Of a stretch of DNA of 64,000 nt, positions 20,493 through 29,145 are shown one piece after another. Origin of the DNA: Pseudomonas putida (GTDB taxonomy: Bacteria; Pseudomonadota; Gammaproteobacteria; Pseudomonadales; Pseudomonadaceae). The stretch is taken from the NCBI RefSeq assembly GCF_030159595.1, contig NZ_BSKJ01000002.1, positions 489,881 to 553,880 on the forward strand, written 5' to 3'. The position numbers and the translations under genes are program-made. Position 1 is the stretch's first letter, and each line of letters begins with the position of its first letter. Below the pieces are notes generated by a model. That model searched no databases and was not told the origin of the DNA. It was given only the letters and a program-made list of their open reading frames with translations.

Positions 20493-21160
20493 TGCCCGGC
20501 CTCCCCATCGCCGATCAAACGGCCGCGCTGCAAAGTCAGCATACGGTGGCGCATGCGCGCAATCAGTGCCAGGTCGTGGCTGGCGATCAATACCGTGGTG
20601 CCCAGGCGGTTGATGTCTTCGAACACGCCCATGATCTCTGCGGCCAGGCGCGGGTCGAGGTTACCGGTAGGTTCGTCGGCCAGCAGCAGGGCCGGCTGGT
20701 GGACGATGGCGCGGGCGATACCCACCCGCTGCTGCTGCCCGGTGGACAGGTCGGCCGGGAACAGCTCGCCCTTGTCAGACAGCGACACACGCTCCAGGGC
20801 CGAGTCCACCCGCTTGGCGATTTCGGCCTTGGACAAGCCAAGGATCTGCAGCGGCAAGGCGATGTTGTTGAACACGGTGCGGTCGAACAACAGCTGGTGG
20901 TTCTGGAACACTACGCCGATCTGCCGACGCAGGAACGGGATCTGCGCATTGCTGATCTGGCCCAGGTCCTGCCCGGCCAGCATCAGCTTGCCGCTGGTCG
21001 GGCGCTCCATGGCCAGCAGCAGGCGCAGCAAGGTGCTCTTGCCGGCGCCCGAATGACCGGTGACGAACAGGAACTCGCCCCGGCGCGCCCGGAAACTCAG
21101 CTCATGCAAACCCACATGACCATTGGGATAGCGCTTGGCAACCTGTTCGAATCGAATCAT
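20489..21160 (-). CDS. ftsE: Cell division ATP-binding protein FtsE
   Basis: A 223-residue ABC ATPase. Walker A GHSGAGKS is at 35-42, the Q-loop is VVFQNHQLL, the signature is LSTGQQQRVGIARA and Walker B is ALLLADEPTGNLD. It pairs with FtsX to drive septal peptidoglycan hydrolysis. ftsY ends 2 nt upstream, giving the classic ftsY-ftsE-ftsX operon. Confidence 0.97.
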   Translation of the reverse strand: MIRFEQVAKRYPNGHVGLHELSFRARRGEFLFVTGHSGAGKSTLLRLLLAMERPTSGKLMLAGQDLGQISNAQIPFLRRQIGVVFQNHQLLFDRTVFNNIALPLQILGLSKAEIAKRVDSALERVSLSDKGELFPADLSTGQQQRVGIARAIVHQPALLLADEPTGNLDPRLAAEIMGVFEDINRLGTTVLIASHDLALIARMRHRMLTLQRGRLIGDGEAGQ

Positions 21161-21162
21161 GT

Positions 21163-22689
21163 TCAGTCTCGCTCGGCGAACAGAGCCTTGACGAACGGCT
21201 CGGCTTCGAAGGTACGCAGGTCGTCGATGCCTTCACCAACACCGATGAAGCGGATCGGGATGTTGAACTGCTTGGCCAGGGCGAAGATCACCCCGCCCTT
21301 GGCAGTGCCGTCCAGCTTGGTCAGGGCCAGGCCGGTCAGCTCGACGCTCTGGTTGAAGTACTTGGCCTGGCTGATGGCGTTCTGGCCGGTGCCGGCATCG
21401 AGCACCAGCAGTACCTCGTGTGGCGCATCGGCGTCGAGCTTGCCGATAACCCGACGGACCTTCTTCAGCTCTTCCATCAGGTTGTCTTTGGTGTGCAGAC
21501 GGCCGGCAGTGTCGGCGATCAGGACGTCGGCGCCACGGGCCTTGGCGGCTTGCACAGCATCGAAGATCACCGACGCGGAGTCGGCGCCAGTATGCTGGGC
21601 AATCACTGGAATCTGGTTACGCTCGCCCCACACTTGCAACTGCTCGACCGCTGCGGCACGGAAGGTGTCACCGGCAGCCAGCATCACCTTCTTGCCTTCC
21701 AGCTGCAGCTTCTTCGCCAACTTGCCGATGGTGGTGGTCTTGCCGGCGCCGTTCACGCCAACCACCAGGATCACATAGGGTTTGTTCTGCGCCTGCACTT
21801 TCAGCGGCTGCTCGACCGGGCGCAGCAGTGCGGCCAGTTCTTCCTGCAGCGACTTGTAAAGCGCGTCGGCGTCGGCCAGCTGCTTGCGTGCGACCTTCTG
21901 GGTCAGGTTCTGGACGATGGCCGAGGTGGCTTCCACGCCGACGTCGGCAGTCAGCAGGCGCGTCTCGATTTCGTCGAGCAGGTCGTCGTCGATGACCTTC
22001 TTGCCGAGGAACAGGCTGGCCATGCCTTCGCCGATGCTGGCGCTGGTCTTGGACAGGCCCTGCTTCAGGCGGGCAAAGAAGCCGGGTTTGGCTTGTTCGG
22101 GAACGGTTGCGGCGGCTGCGGGAGCTGGCTCGGGCTCAACGGGCGCTGCCACCTGACGCTCGGGGATCGCTGGCGGGGCCTTTGGCTCCAGGTCTGGGAC
22201 CAGGGCGACCGGCTCTTCGGCAACGGGCAGGACCAGGTTGCTGACAGGGGGCTCGACAGCTTGAATGACCGGGGCCGCTACTGGCGCAGGGGGTTCGACC
22301 TGCGGGGTGGCAGGCTCCACATTCGCGGGCACGCCCGCTCCCACAGGGGCCGGGGTAACCACTGGGGCAGGTACAGGCTCAAGGACCGGCGCAACCCCTT
22401 GGGCGGGTGCAGGCTCTGGGATCGGGGCAACCACTGGGGCGGTTGCCGGCTCAGCAGCCCGAGGGGCCTCAGGTGCAGGTGCGGGGGCTTGTGCAACCAC
22501 CGTCTCGACCGGAGCAGCTTCAGTGTGCTCGACGGCGGACGACGGCGTTACAGGCTCTGCAGCCTGGGGTTCGGGGGTTTGTGGCTGTTCGGCGACAGGT
22601 TGCTGCGGCTTCTTTCGAAACCAGCTGAACAGGCCTTTCTTCTCGCCAGCCTCGGCCGGCGCTTTTTTGTCGTCGTTGGAACCAAACAT
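21163..22689 (-). CDS. ftsY: Signal recognition particle receptor FtsY
   Basis: A 508-residue SRP receptor GTPase. The acidic/A-P-rich N-terminal region (about 30-215) is long and low in complexity. The NG domain follows with GVNGAGKTTTIGKLA (G1), DTAGRLHT (G3) and LTKLDGTAKGG (G4). It targets ribosome-nascent-chain complexes to SecYEG. Residues 115-123 (PVGAGVPAN) are encoded by a REP-like DNA segment, described separately. First gene of the ftsY-ftsE-ftsX operon. Confidence 0.96.
   Translation of the reverse strand: MFGSNDDKKAPAEAGEKKGLFSWFRKKPQQPVAEQPQTPEPQAAEPVTPSSAVEHTEAAPVETVVAQAPAPAPEAPRAAEPATAPVVAPIPEPAPAQGVAPVLEPVPAPVVTPAPVGAGVPANVEPATPQVEPPAPVAAPVIQAVEPPVSNLVLPVAEEPVALVPDLEPKAPPAIPERQVAAPVEPEPAPAAAATVPEQAKPGFFARLKQGLSKTSASIGEGMASLFLGKKVIDDDLLDEIETRLLTADVGVEATSAIVQNLTQKVARKQLADADALYKSLQEELAALLRPVEQPLKVQAQNKPYVILVVGVNGAGKTTTIGKLAKKLQLEGKKVMLAAGDTFRAAAVEQLQVWGERNQIPVIAQHTGADSASVIFDAVQAAKARGADVLIADTAGRLHTKDNLMEELKKVRRVIGKLDADAPHEVLLVLDAGTGQNAISQAKYFNQSVELTGLALTKLDGTAKGGVIFALAKQFNIPIRFIGVGEGIDDLRTFEAEPFVKALFAERD
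22322..22347 (-). repeat. REP-like element inside the ftsY coding sequence
   Basis: This segment matches the intergenic REP consensus of the window except at one internal base (GGGCACGCCCG instead of GGGCAAGCCCG) plus the edge base. It is read in frame as PVGAGVPAN within the Ala/Pro-rich linker of FtsY. Confidence 0.75.
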
Positions 22690-22920
22690 GGAGGACGGCT
22701 ATCTCAGGGTAGCGATGGGCCAGCAACGGCACATCGGGAATTCTCTCTACGCAGAACAGACTATCTTGAAGCCGGCTGGTTCATGCGCAACGTTTTGTCT
22801 TAGTGTCCTGTGGGCCAGAACGGCGACAGGCATGGTCGCCAGGCAACCGGATCAGTATCCTAGCACCTCCTGGCCCGTCGACGCTAAACCCAGCGGGCCG
22901 CCGAACAGGTTAAACACCGT

Positions 22921-24276
22921 ATGAATGCTCTAGCCCGCCGCGCCGCTGGCCTGTTGTTCGGCACGCTCTGCCTGCCGCTCGCGGCCTTCGCCGCCGATGT
23001 GCAACCCACCCACGAATTCATTCTCGACAACGGCCTGAAGGTAGTCGTGCGTGAAGACCATCGCGCCCCGGTGGTGGTCTCGCAGATCTGGTACAAGGTC
23101 GGTTCCAGCTACGAAACCCCGGGCCAGACCGGCTTGTCCCACGCGCTGGAGCACATGATGTTCAAGGGCAGCGCCAAGGTCGGCCCCGGCGAAGCTTCGC
23201 GCATCCTGCGAGACCTGGGCGCTGACGAAAACGCCTTTACCAGCGACGACTACACCGCTTATTACCAGGTGCTGGCCCGCGACCGCCTGCCGGTAGCCCT
23301 GGAGCTGGAGGCTGACCGCCTGGCCAGCCTGCGCCTGCCTGCCGACGAGTTCAGCCGAGAAATCGAGGTAATCAAGGAAGAACGCCGCCTGCGCACCGAC
23401 GATCAGCCCAATTCCAAGGCATTCGAGCTGTTCCGCGCCATGGCCTACCCGGCCAGTGGCTACCACACCCCGACCATCGGCTGGATGGCCGACCTTGAGC
23501 GCATGAAGGTCGAGGAACTGCGCCACTGGTACGAAAGCTGGTACGCCCCCAACAATGCCACCCTGGTGGTGGTCGGTGATGTTACCGCCGACGAGGTCAA
23601 GGGCCTGGCGCAGAAGTACTTCGGCAGCATCCCCAAGCGCGCCGTACCGCCGGCCAAGCTGCCATTGGAGTTGGCCGAGCCTGGCCAGCGTCAACTGACC
23701 CTGCATGTACGCACCCAACTGCCCAGCCTGATCTACGGCTTCAACGTGCCCGGCCTGCCCACCGCCAAGGACCCGCGCACCGTGCATGCCCTGCGCCTGA
23801 TCTCGGCCCTGCTCGATGGCGGCTACAGCGCCCGCATGCCGGCCCGCCTGGAGCGCGGTCAGGAGCTGGTGGCCGGTGCCTCGTCCAGCTACAACGCCTT
23901 CACCCGCGGCGACAGCCTGTTCCTGATCTCGGCTACGCCGAACGTGCAGAAGCAAAAAACCCTCGCCGATGTCGAGAAAGGCATCTGGCAGTTGCTTGAA
24001 GAACTCAAGACCACCCCACCTAGCGCCGAAGAGCTGGAACGCGTACGCGCCCAGGTCATCGCTGGCCTGGTCTACGACCGCGACTCCATCAGCAGCCAGG
24101 CCACCACCATCGGCCAGCTGGAAACCGTCGGATTGTCCTGGAAGCTGATCGACAGCGAACTGGACGAGCTCAAGCGCGTCACCCCGCAGGACATCCAGGA
24201 CGCCGCGCGCACCTATTTCACCCGTGAACGCCTGAGCGTTGCCCATGTACTGCCCGAGGAGTCCGCTCATGAGTGA
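22921..24276 (+). CDS. M16 zinc metallopeptidase (active member)
   Basis: A 451-residue periplasmic M16 peptidase with a signal peptide (cleavage near AFA-AD, residue 25). The inverted zinc motif HxxEH is His74, Glu77, His78 (SHALEHMMFKG). It pairs with the next gene, which lacks this motif; M16 subfamily C enzymes often work as an active/inactive pair. Proposed substrates are small peptides or exported protein fragments. ATG 22921 has no strong ribosome binding site. Divergent from ftsY. Confidence 0.92.
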   Translation: MNALARRAAGLLFGTLCLPLAAFAADVQPTHEFILDNGLKVVVREDHRAPVVVSQIWYKVGSSYETPGQTGLSHALEHMMFKGSAKVGPGEASRILRDLGADENAFTSDDYTAYYQVLARDRLPVALELEADRLASLRLPADEFSREIEVIKEERRLRTDDQPNSKAFELFRAMAYPASGYHTPTIGWMADLERMKVEELRHWYESWYAPNNATLVVVGDVTADEVKGLAQKYFGSIPKRAVPPAKLPLELAEPGQRQLTLHVRTQLPSLIYGFNVPGLPTAKDPRTVHALRLISALLDGGYSARMPARLERGQELVAGASSSYNAFTRGDSLFLISATPNVQKQKTLADVEKGIWQLLEELKTTPPSAEELERVRAQVIAGLVYDRDSISSQATTIGQLETVGLSWKLIDSELDELKRVTPQDIQDAARTYFTRERLSVAHVLPEESAHE

Positions 24277-25759
24277 TCGTCGCGCACCGCGCCCAACCCT
24301 GCTGGCCACGGGCATCCGCGCCCTGGCGCTGGCGACAGTGCTGGCCGCACCGGCCTTGGCCGACAACGCCGCCAAGGCAGACACCAGCGCCGCCCGCCCC
24401 GCCAACACCTTGCAGTCGCTGGCCGAGCTGGATGGCAAGGCACCCAGCCGGCGTCAGCTGAACATCCAGCACTGGAGCACTGCTGAAGGCGCCCGGGTGC
24501 TGTTCGTGGAAGCCCGCGAACTGCCGATGTTCGACCTGCGCGTCACCTTCGCCGCCGGCAGCAGCCAGGACGCAGGAACACCCGGCGTGGCGGCGCTGAC
24601 CAACGCCATGCTCAACGAGGGTGTGGCCGGCAAGGACGTCACCGCCATCGCCGAAGGTTTCGAAGGCCTGGGCGCAGACTTTGGCAACGGCTCCTACCGC
24701 GACATGGCCGTAGCGTCGCTGCGCAGCCTCAGCACCAAGGACAAGCGCGAACCTGCGCTCAAGCTGTTCACCGAAGTGGCCGGCAAACCGACCTTCCCCG
24801 AGGACGCCCTCAAGCGCATCAAGAACCAGATGCTGGCCGGCTTCGAATACGAGAAGCAGAACCCCGGCAAAATCGCGGGCAAGGCGCTGTTCGGCAACCT
24901 CTACGGTGATCACCCCTACGCCCACCCGAGCGACGGCACCGCCGACAGCATCAACGGCATCACCCTGGCGCAGCTGCGCGCCTTCCATGCCAAAGCCTAC
25001 ACTGCCGGCAACGCGGTCATCGCCCTGGTCGGCGACCTCAGCCGCAGCGAAGCCGAAGCCATCGCCGCCCAGGTGTCCGCCGGCCTGCCCAAAGGCCCGG
25101 CGTTGGCCGCACCGGCCCAGCCCGCCGAACCCAAGCCAGGTTTGACCCACATCGACTTCCCGTCCAAGCAAACCCACCTGATGCTGGCCGAACTGGGTAT
25201 CGACCGCCAGGACCCGGACTGGCCTGCCTTGTCGCTGGGCAACCAGATCCTTGGTGGCGGCGCGTTCGGCACCCGGCTGATGAGCGAAGTGCGTGAGAAG
25301 CGCGGCCTGACGTACGGCGTGTACTCGGTGTTCAGCCCGATGCAGGTGCGCGGCCCGTTCATGATCAACCTGCAAACCCGCGCCGAGCTGAGCGAAGGCA
25401 CGCTGAAGCTGGTGCAGGGCATTCTTGCCGACTACCTCAAACAGGGCCCTACCCAGCAAGAGCTGGACGATGCCAAGCGCGAACTGGCAGGCAGCTTCCC
25501 GCTGTCCAATGCCAGCAACGCCAGCATCGTCGGGCAACTGGGTGCCATCGGCTTCTACAACCTGCCGCTGACCTGGCTGGAGGACTTCATGCAGCAGTCC
25601 CAGGCCCTCACCGTCGAGCAGGTCAAGGCGGCCATGAACAAACACCTGTCAGCCGATAAACTGGTGATCGTCACCGCTGGCCCGAAAGTGCCACAAAAAC
25701 CGCTGCCAGCCCCCACTGACAAGCCCTCCGAGCAGCCGCTCGGGGTACCGGAGCACTAA
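24269..25759 (+). CDS. M16-family peptidase-like protein (inactive partner)
   Basis: A 496-residue M16 homologue with its own signal peptide (ALATVLAAPALA). At the position of HxxEH it reads GVAALTNAMLNEG, so the zinc ligands are lost and it should be a non-catalytic subunit. The C-terminal half keeps the GGGAFGTRLMSEVREKRGLTY segment used for substrate binding in the M16 family. It starts within the last codons of the upstream gene (8-nt overlap), which supports a heteromeric pair. Confidence 0.9.
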   Translation: MSDRRAPRPTLLATGIRALALATVLAAPALADNAAKADTSAARPANTLQSLAELDGKAPSRRQLNIQHWSTAEGARVLFVEARELPMFDLRVTFAAGSSQDAGTPGVAALTNAMLNEGVAGKDVTAIAEGFEGLGADFGNGSYRDMAVASLRSLSTKDKREPALKLFTEVAGKPTFPEDALKRIKNQMLAGFEYEKQNPGKIAGKALFGNLYGDHPYAHPSDGTADSINGITLAQLRAFHAKAYTAGNAVIALVGDLSRSEAEAIAAQVSAGLPKGPALAAPAQPAEPKPGLTHIDFPSKQTHLMLAELGIDRQDPDWPALSLGNQILGGGAFGTRLMSEVREKRGLTYGVYSVFSPMQVRGPFMINLQTRAELSEGTLKLVQGILADYLKQGPTQQELDDAKRELAGSFPLSNASNASIVGQLGAIGFYNLPLTWLEDFMQQSQALTVEQVKAAMNKHLSADKLVIVTAGPKVPQKPLPAPTDKPSEQPLGVPEH

Positions 25760-26373
25760 TGCCAAGATCCACCCCTCCCGCCCGCCCGCAGTCGGGCCAA
25801 AGCAAGGGCCAGGGCCACCTGCGCATCATCGCCGGCGAGTGGCGCAGCCGCCGCCTGGCGGTACCGGAAGGCGAAGGCCTGCGGCCAACGCCTGACCGCG
25901 TGCGGGAAACCGTCTTCAACTGGCTGGCACCTTACATCGAGGGTGCCCGCGTGCTGGACGCCTTCACCGGCAGCGGTGCCCTGGTGCTCGAAGCCCTGTC
26001 GCGCGGGGCCGAGGACGCCGTGGCACTGGACAGCAATCCGGCGGCCATTGCCAACCTGAAGAACAACCTCGAAATCCTGCGCTGCCCACGCGGGCAGATC
26101 CTGCAAACCGATGCCCTGCGCTACCTGCAAGGCCCGGCCAAGCAGCAGTTCGATGTGGTGTTCCTCGACCCGCCGTTCCACCAGGACCTGCTGGCCAACA
26201 CCTGCAATCTGCTGGAGCAGAATCAGTGGCTGCGCGAACAGGCGTGGGTCTACACCGAAAGCGAAGCCGCGCCTTCAACCTTGCAACTGCCAGGCAACTG
26301 GCGCCTGCACCGCGAGAAGAAAACCGGCCAGGTGCACTACGCGCTCTGGCAAAGGGCCACAACCGACCAATAG
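25759..26373 (+). CDS. rsmD: 16S rRNA (guanine-966-N2)-methyltransferase
   Basis: A 204-residue SAM enzyme acting on the assembled 30S subunit. RIIAGEWRSRRL near the N-terminus is the RsmD family mark, LDAFTGSGALVLEALSRGA is the SAM site, and the catalytic DPPF is at 137-140. Its ATG shares one base with the preceding stop (TAATG), so it is coupled to the M16 pair. This differs from the usual ftsY-rsmD divergence, where the M16 genes are inserted between them in pseudomonads. Confidence 0.95.
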   Translation: MPRSTPPARPQSGQSKGQGHLRIIAGEWRSRRLAVPEGEGLRPTPDRVRETVFNWLAPYIEGARVLDAFTGSGALVLEALSRGAEDAVALDSNPAAIANLKNNLEILRCPRGQILQTDALRYLQGPAKQQFDVVFLDPPFHQDLLANTCNLLEQNQWLREQAWVYTESEAAPSTLQLPGNWRLHREKKTGQVHYALWQRATTDQ

Positions 26374-26433
26374 CGCAGGTACTGTGGCGCTTTTTCATGG
26401 CACTCTAGGCAGGCACATCACGAGTCGCCCAGC

Positions 26434-27426
26434 ATGCCCAGCCAAAGCGCCACATTTCGCCCGGCCACCGGCCTTTCCAACCCCCACCTGCAAACCCTGT
26501 GGGGGCCCCTGTGGCGCAAGCTGCCTGAACTGCAGCGCAACCGCGAGCGGCTGTGGCTGGCCGACGGCGACTTCATCGACCTCGACTGGCATGGCCCCCA
26601 TGCAGCACATGCACCGCTGGTGCTTGTGCTGCATGGGCTGACCGGCTCGTCACATTCACCCTACGTCAAAGGCTTGCAGCAAGCGCTGCAAGGGCGCGGT
26701 TGGGCCAGCGTGGCAGCGAACTGGCGCGGTTGCTCGGGCGAACCCAACCTGCTACCACGCAGCTACCACTCCGGCGCCAGTGAAGACCTGGCGGAAATTG
26801 TCAACCACCTGCGTGCCCAACGCCCCTTGGCGCCACTGTATGCGGTGGGCTACTCGCTGGGTGGCAATGTACTGTTGAAATACCTGGGCGAAAGCGGGGT
26901 TGCCAGCCAACTGGAAGCAGCGGTTGCCGTGTCGGTGCCCTTTCGCCTGGACCACTGCGCCGACCGTATCGGCCAGGGTTTCTCCAAGGTGTATCAGGCG
27001 CATTTCATGCGCGAGATGCGGGCGTATGTTCAGCTCAAGCAGCGGCACTTCCACAACAACGGCCAGCATGATCGGCTGGCCACATTGGAACGCCTGGGCC
27101 AACTGACCAACTTGCGCACATTCTGGGACTTCGACGGCAAAGTCACTGCCCCACTCAACGGATTTCGGGATGCGCACGACTACTATCGCAGTTCATCAAG
27201 CCACTTCTTCCTCGGCCAGAACCGCACGCCGACGCTGATCATCCACTCCAGCGATGACCCGTTCGTGTCTGGCCATAGCCTGCCTACGGCCCGAGAATTG
27301 GCTCCACAGACCCGCTTCGAACTGCACAGCCGCGGTGGTCATGTGGGTTTTGTCGACGGCAGCCTGCGAAACCCGGGGTACTACCTGGAGCGGCGGATTC
27401 CGCAGTGGCTGGTGGACGGCCAATAA
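26434..27426 (+). CDS. YheT-like alpha/beta hydrolase
   Basis: A 330-residue hydrolase. The nucleophile is Ser141 in GYSLGGNVLLKY, the acid is Asp274 or Asp275 (HSSDDPFV) and the base is His303 (GGHVGFV). NPHLQTLWGPLWRK at the N-terminus and WRGCSGEPN are marks of the YheT/ABHD1-3 group (putative esterases or lipases). The natural substrate is unknown. It stands alone with ATG 26434 and is convergent with the sulfurtransferase gene. Confidence 0.9.
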   Translation: MPSQSATFRPATGLSNPHLQTLWGPLWRKLPELQRNRERLWLADGDFIDLDWHGPHAAHAPLVLVLHGLTGSSHSPYVKGLQQALQGRGWASVAANWRGCSGEPNLLPRSYHSGASEDLAEIVNHLRAQRPLAPLYAVGYSLGGNVLLKYLGESGVASQLEAAVAVSVPFRLDHCADRIGQGFSKVYQAHFMREMRAYVQLKQRHFHNNGQHDRLATLERLGQLTNLRTFWDFDGKVTAPLNGFRDAHDYYRSSSSHFFLGQNRTPTLIIHSSDDPFVSGHSLPTARELAPQTRFELHSRGGHVGFVDGSLRNPGYYLERRIPQWLVDGQ

Positions 27427-27438
27427 GGCGTTCACCGA

Positions 27439-28293
27439 TTACTCGCCAGTGGCTACACCATGCTTCGGATCATTGATCCACTCGCTCCACGACCCGGCAT
27501 ACAGTTTGCCCAACGGATACCCCGCCAACGCCAGCGCAAACAGGTTATGGCAAGCGGTTACCCCTGACCCGCAGTAAGACACCAACTGCTCCGGCGCGCG
27601 CCCGGCCAGCTTCTCGGCAAAGCGCTGCTTGAGCTGATCTGCCGATAAGAAGCACCCATCAGCCGCAAGGTTGTCGGTAAACGCCGCGCACTGCGCCCCG
27701 GGAATATGCCCCGCCACCGGATCGATCGGCTCCACTTCACCGCGAAAACGCGGCAAGGCACGCGCATCGATCAAGGTCAGGTCACTGCTACCCAGACGCT
27801 TGCCCAGATGGTCGGCATCGATCAGCAGCCTGGCGTCCGGCTCACCCTTGAAATTGCCCTCGCGTTTGGGCGGCGGGTCCAGGCTCAGCGGCAGGTGCGC
27901 TGCATGCCAGGCCTTCAGGCCACCGTCGAGAATCGCCACACCGCTGCGCTTGCCCAGCCAGACCAACAGCCACCAGGCACGGGCGGCAAAGGCGCCGGGG
28001 CCGTCGTCGTACAGCACCACCTCGCTGTCGTTGTCCAGGCCCCACTCACGCAGGCGCGCGACCAGCCGCTGCGCATCGGGCAATGGGTGGCGCCCAGTGC
28101 GGCCCTTGCTCACCGGCCCGCTGAGGTCGCGGTCAAGGTCGGCAAAATGCGCCCCGGCAATATGCCCCTGGGCATAGCTGCGTTGGCCATAGTCCACATC
28201 CTCAAGGGCAAAACGGCAGTCGAGAATCACCAACTTGGGTGAGTCCAGACGCTCTGCCAACTGCTGCGGGGTGATCAATTGCGCAAGGGGCAT
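27439..28293 (-). CDS. sseA: 3-mercaptopyruvate sulfurtransferase-type rhodanese
   Basis: A 284-residue tandem rhodanese. The N-terminal domain lacks a catalytic Cys (DDGPGAFAAR). The C-terminal domain has Cys241 in the loop CGSGVTA, the form typical of mercaptopyruvate rather than thiosulfate enzymes. I therefore infer 3-mercaptopyruvate as sulfur donor. ATG 28293 (MPLAQLIT) follows CAGGAGATTGTC; the frame continues upstream to 28374, but that part has no ribosome binding site. Cytoplasmic. Confidence 0.9.
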   Translation of the reverse strand: MPLAQLITPQQLAERLDSPKLVILDCRFALEDVDYGQRSYAQGHIAGAHFADLDRDLSGPVSKGRTGRHPLPDAQRLVARLREWGLDNDSEVVLYDDGPGAFAARAWWLLVWLGKRSGVAILDGGLKAWHAAHLPLSLDPPPKREGNFKGEPDARLLIDADHLGKRLGSSDLTLIDARALPRFRGEVEPIDPVAGHIPGAQCAAFTDNLAADGCFLSADQLKQRFAEKLAGRAPEQLVSYCGSGVTACHNLFALALAGYPLGKLYAGSWSEWINDPKHGVATGE

Positions 28294-28328
28294 GACAATC
28301 TCCTGATCGATGGCACTAGGGCCCTGGG

Positions 28329-28994
28329 TTACTGTTCCAGGGCCTGGTTGAACGGTACATGGAACTCCTGGCACAGGCTGTCCACGGCACTGCGGGCGTT
28401 GTCGGTAACGTAGCCGAGTTCAAGCACCAGCACCTGATAGACGCCGCGCTTGAAGGCTTCTTCACCCAAGTGCGCGGAATGTTCACGCGTGGTGCTGAGA
28501 AAACGCACCCACGACGTCAGCACGATCCAGGCATTGATGGTCAGCGATTCGATCTGCGCGGGTGACATGGCCAGGATGCCGGCCTCGACAAACCCGCGGT
28601 ATATCGCCTGGCCCTGGCGCAGGCAGCGTTCGGAAAAGCGCCTGTAGCGGGCGGCCAGCTCCGCGTCGCTTTCCAGCAGATGCTCCAGGTCACGGTGCAG
28701 GAAGCGGTAGTTCCACATCGCCGCCAGCAAGGCCTTGAGGTAGAAGCGCTTGTCCTCCACGGTCGCTGCGCGGCCTTGCGGCGGGCGCAGGAAACTGTCC
28801 ACCAGTTCTTCATACTGGCTGAACAACAGGGCGATGATCGCCTGCTTGTTGGGGAAGTGGTAATACAGGTTGCCGGGCGACATTTCCATGTACGCAGCAA
28901 TGTGGTTGGTACTGACGCTGCGTTCGCCCTGCTCGTTGAACAGCTCCAGGCTGTTCTGCACGATGCGCTCTCGGGTCTTCATGCGCGGGGCCAT
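28329..28994 (-). CDS. TetR-family transcriptional regulator
   Basis: A 221-residue regulator. The N-terminal helix-turn-helix (about 8-52) contains NHIAAYMEMSPGNLYYHFPNK, the classic TetR recognition helix. The C-terminal domain is an all-helical ligand/dimer domain that I cannot assign to a ligand. ATG 28994 is preferred over 29018 because GGGAG lies 7 nt upstream. It is divergent from the aldehyde dehydrogenase gene and is the obvious candidate regulator of that cluster. Confidence 0.9.
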   Translation of the reverse strand: MAPRMKTRERIVQNSLELFNEQGERSVSTNHIAAYMEMSPGNLYYHFPNKQAIIALLFSQYEELVDSFLRPPQGRAATVEDKRFYLKALLAAMWNYRFLHRDLEHLLESDAELAARYRRFSERCLRQGQAIYRGFVEAGILAMSPAQIESLTINAWIVLTSWVRFLSTTREHSAHLGEEAFKRGVYQVLVLELGYVTDNARSAVDSLCQEFHVPFNQALEQ

Positions 28995-29100
28995 GCTCAG
29001 CTCCCAGTCTACGGGCATTCTTCAAAGGGCCATCTTACGGCGTATTGCAGGTGGAATGCACCGTTCGAAAGCGTGGAAAAATTCGCACCATGGTCCAAAT

Positions 29101-29116
29101 TAGAGTATAGGCTCTA
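29101..29116. promoter_or_regulatory. Candidate operator for the TetR regulator
   Basis: TAGAG-6 nt-CTCTA forms an inverted repeat 30 nt before the aldehyde dehydrogenase ATG in the divergent intergenic region. A second palindrome, ACCATGGT, is at 29087-29094. Either could be the operator; this is inference from position. Confidence 0.35.
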
Positions 29117-29145
29117 GAGATTCCCTGCCCGGACTCGACACCGCC

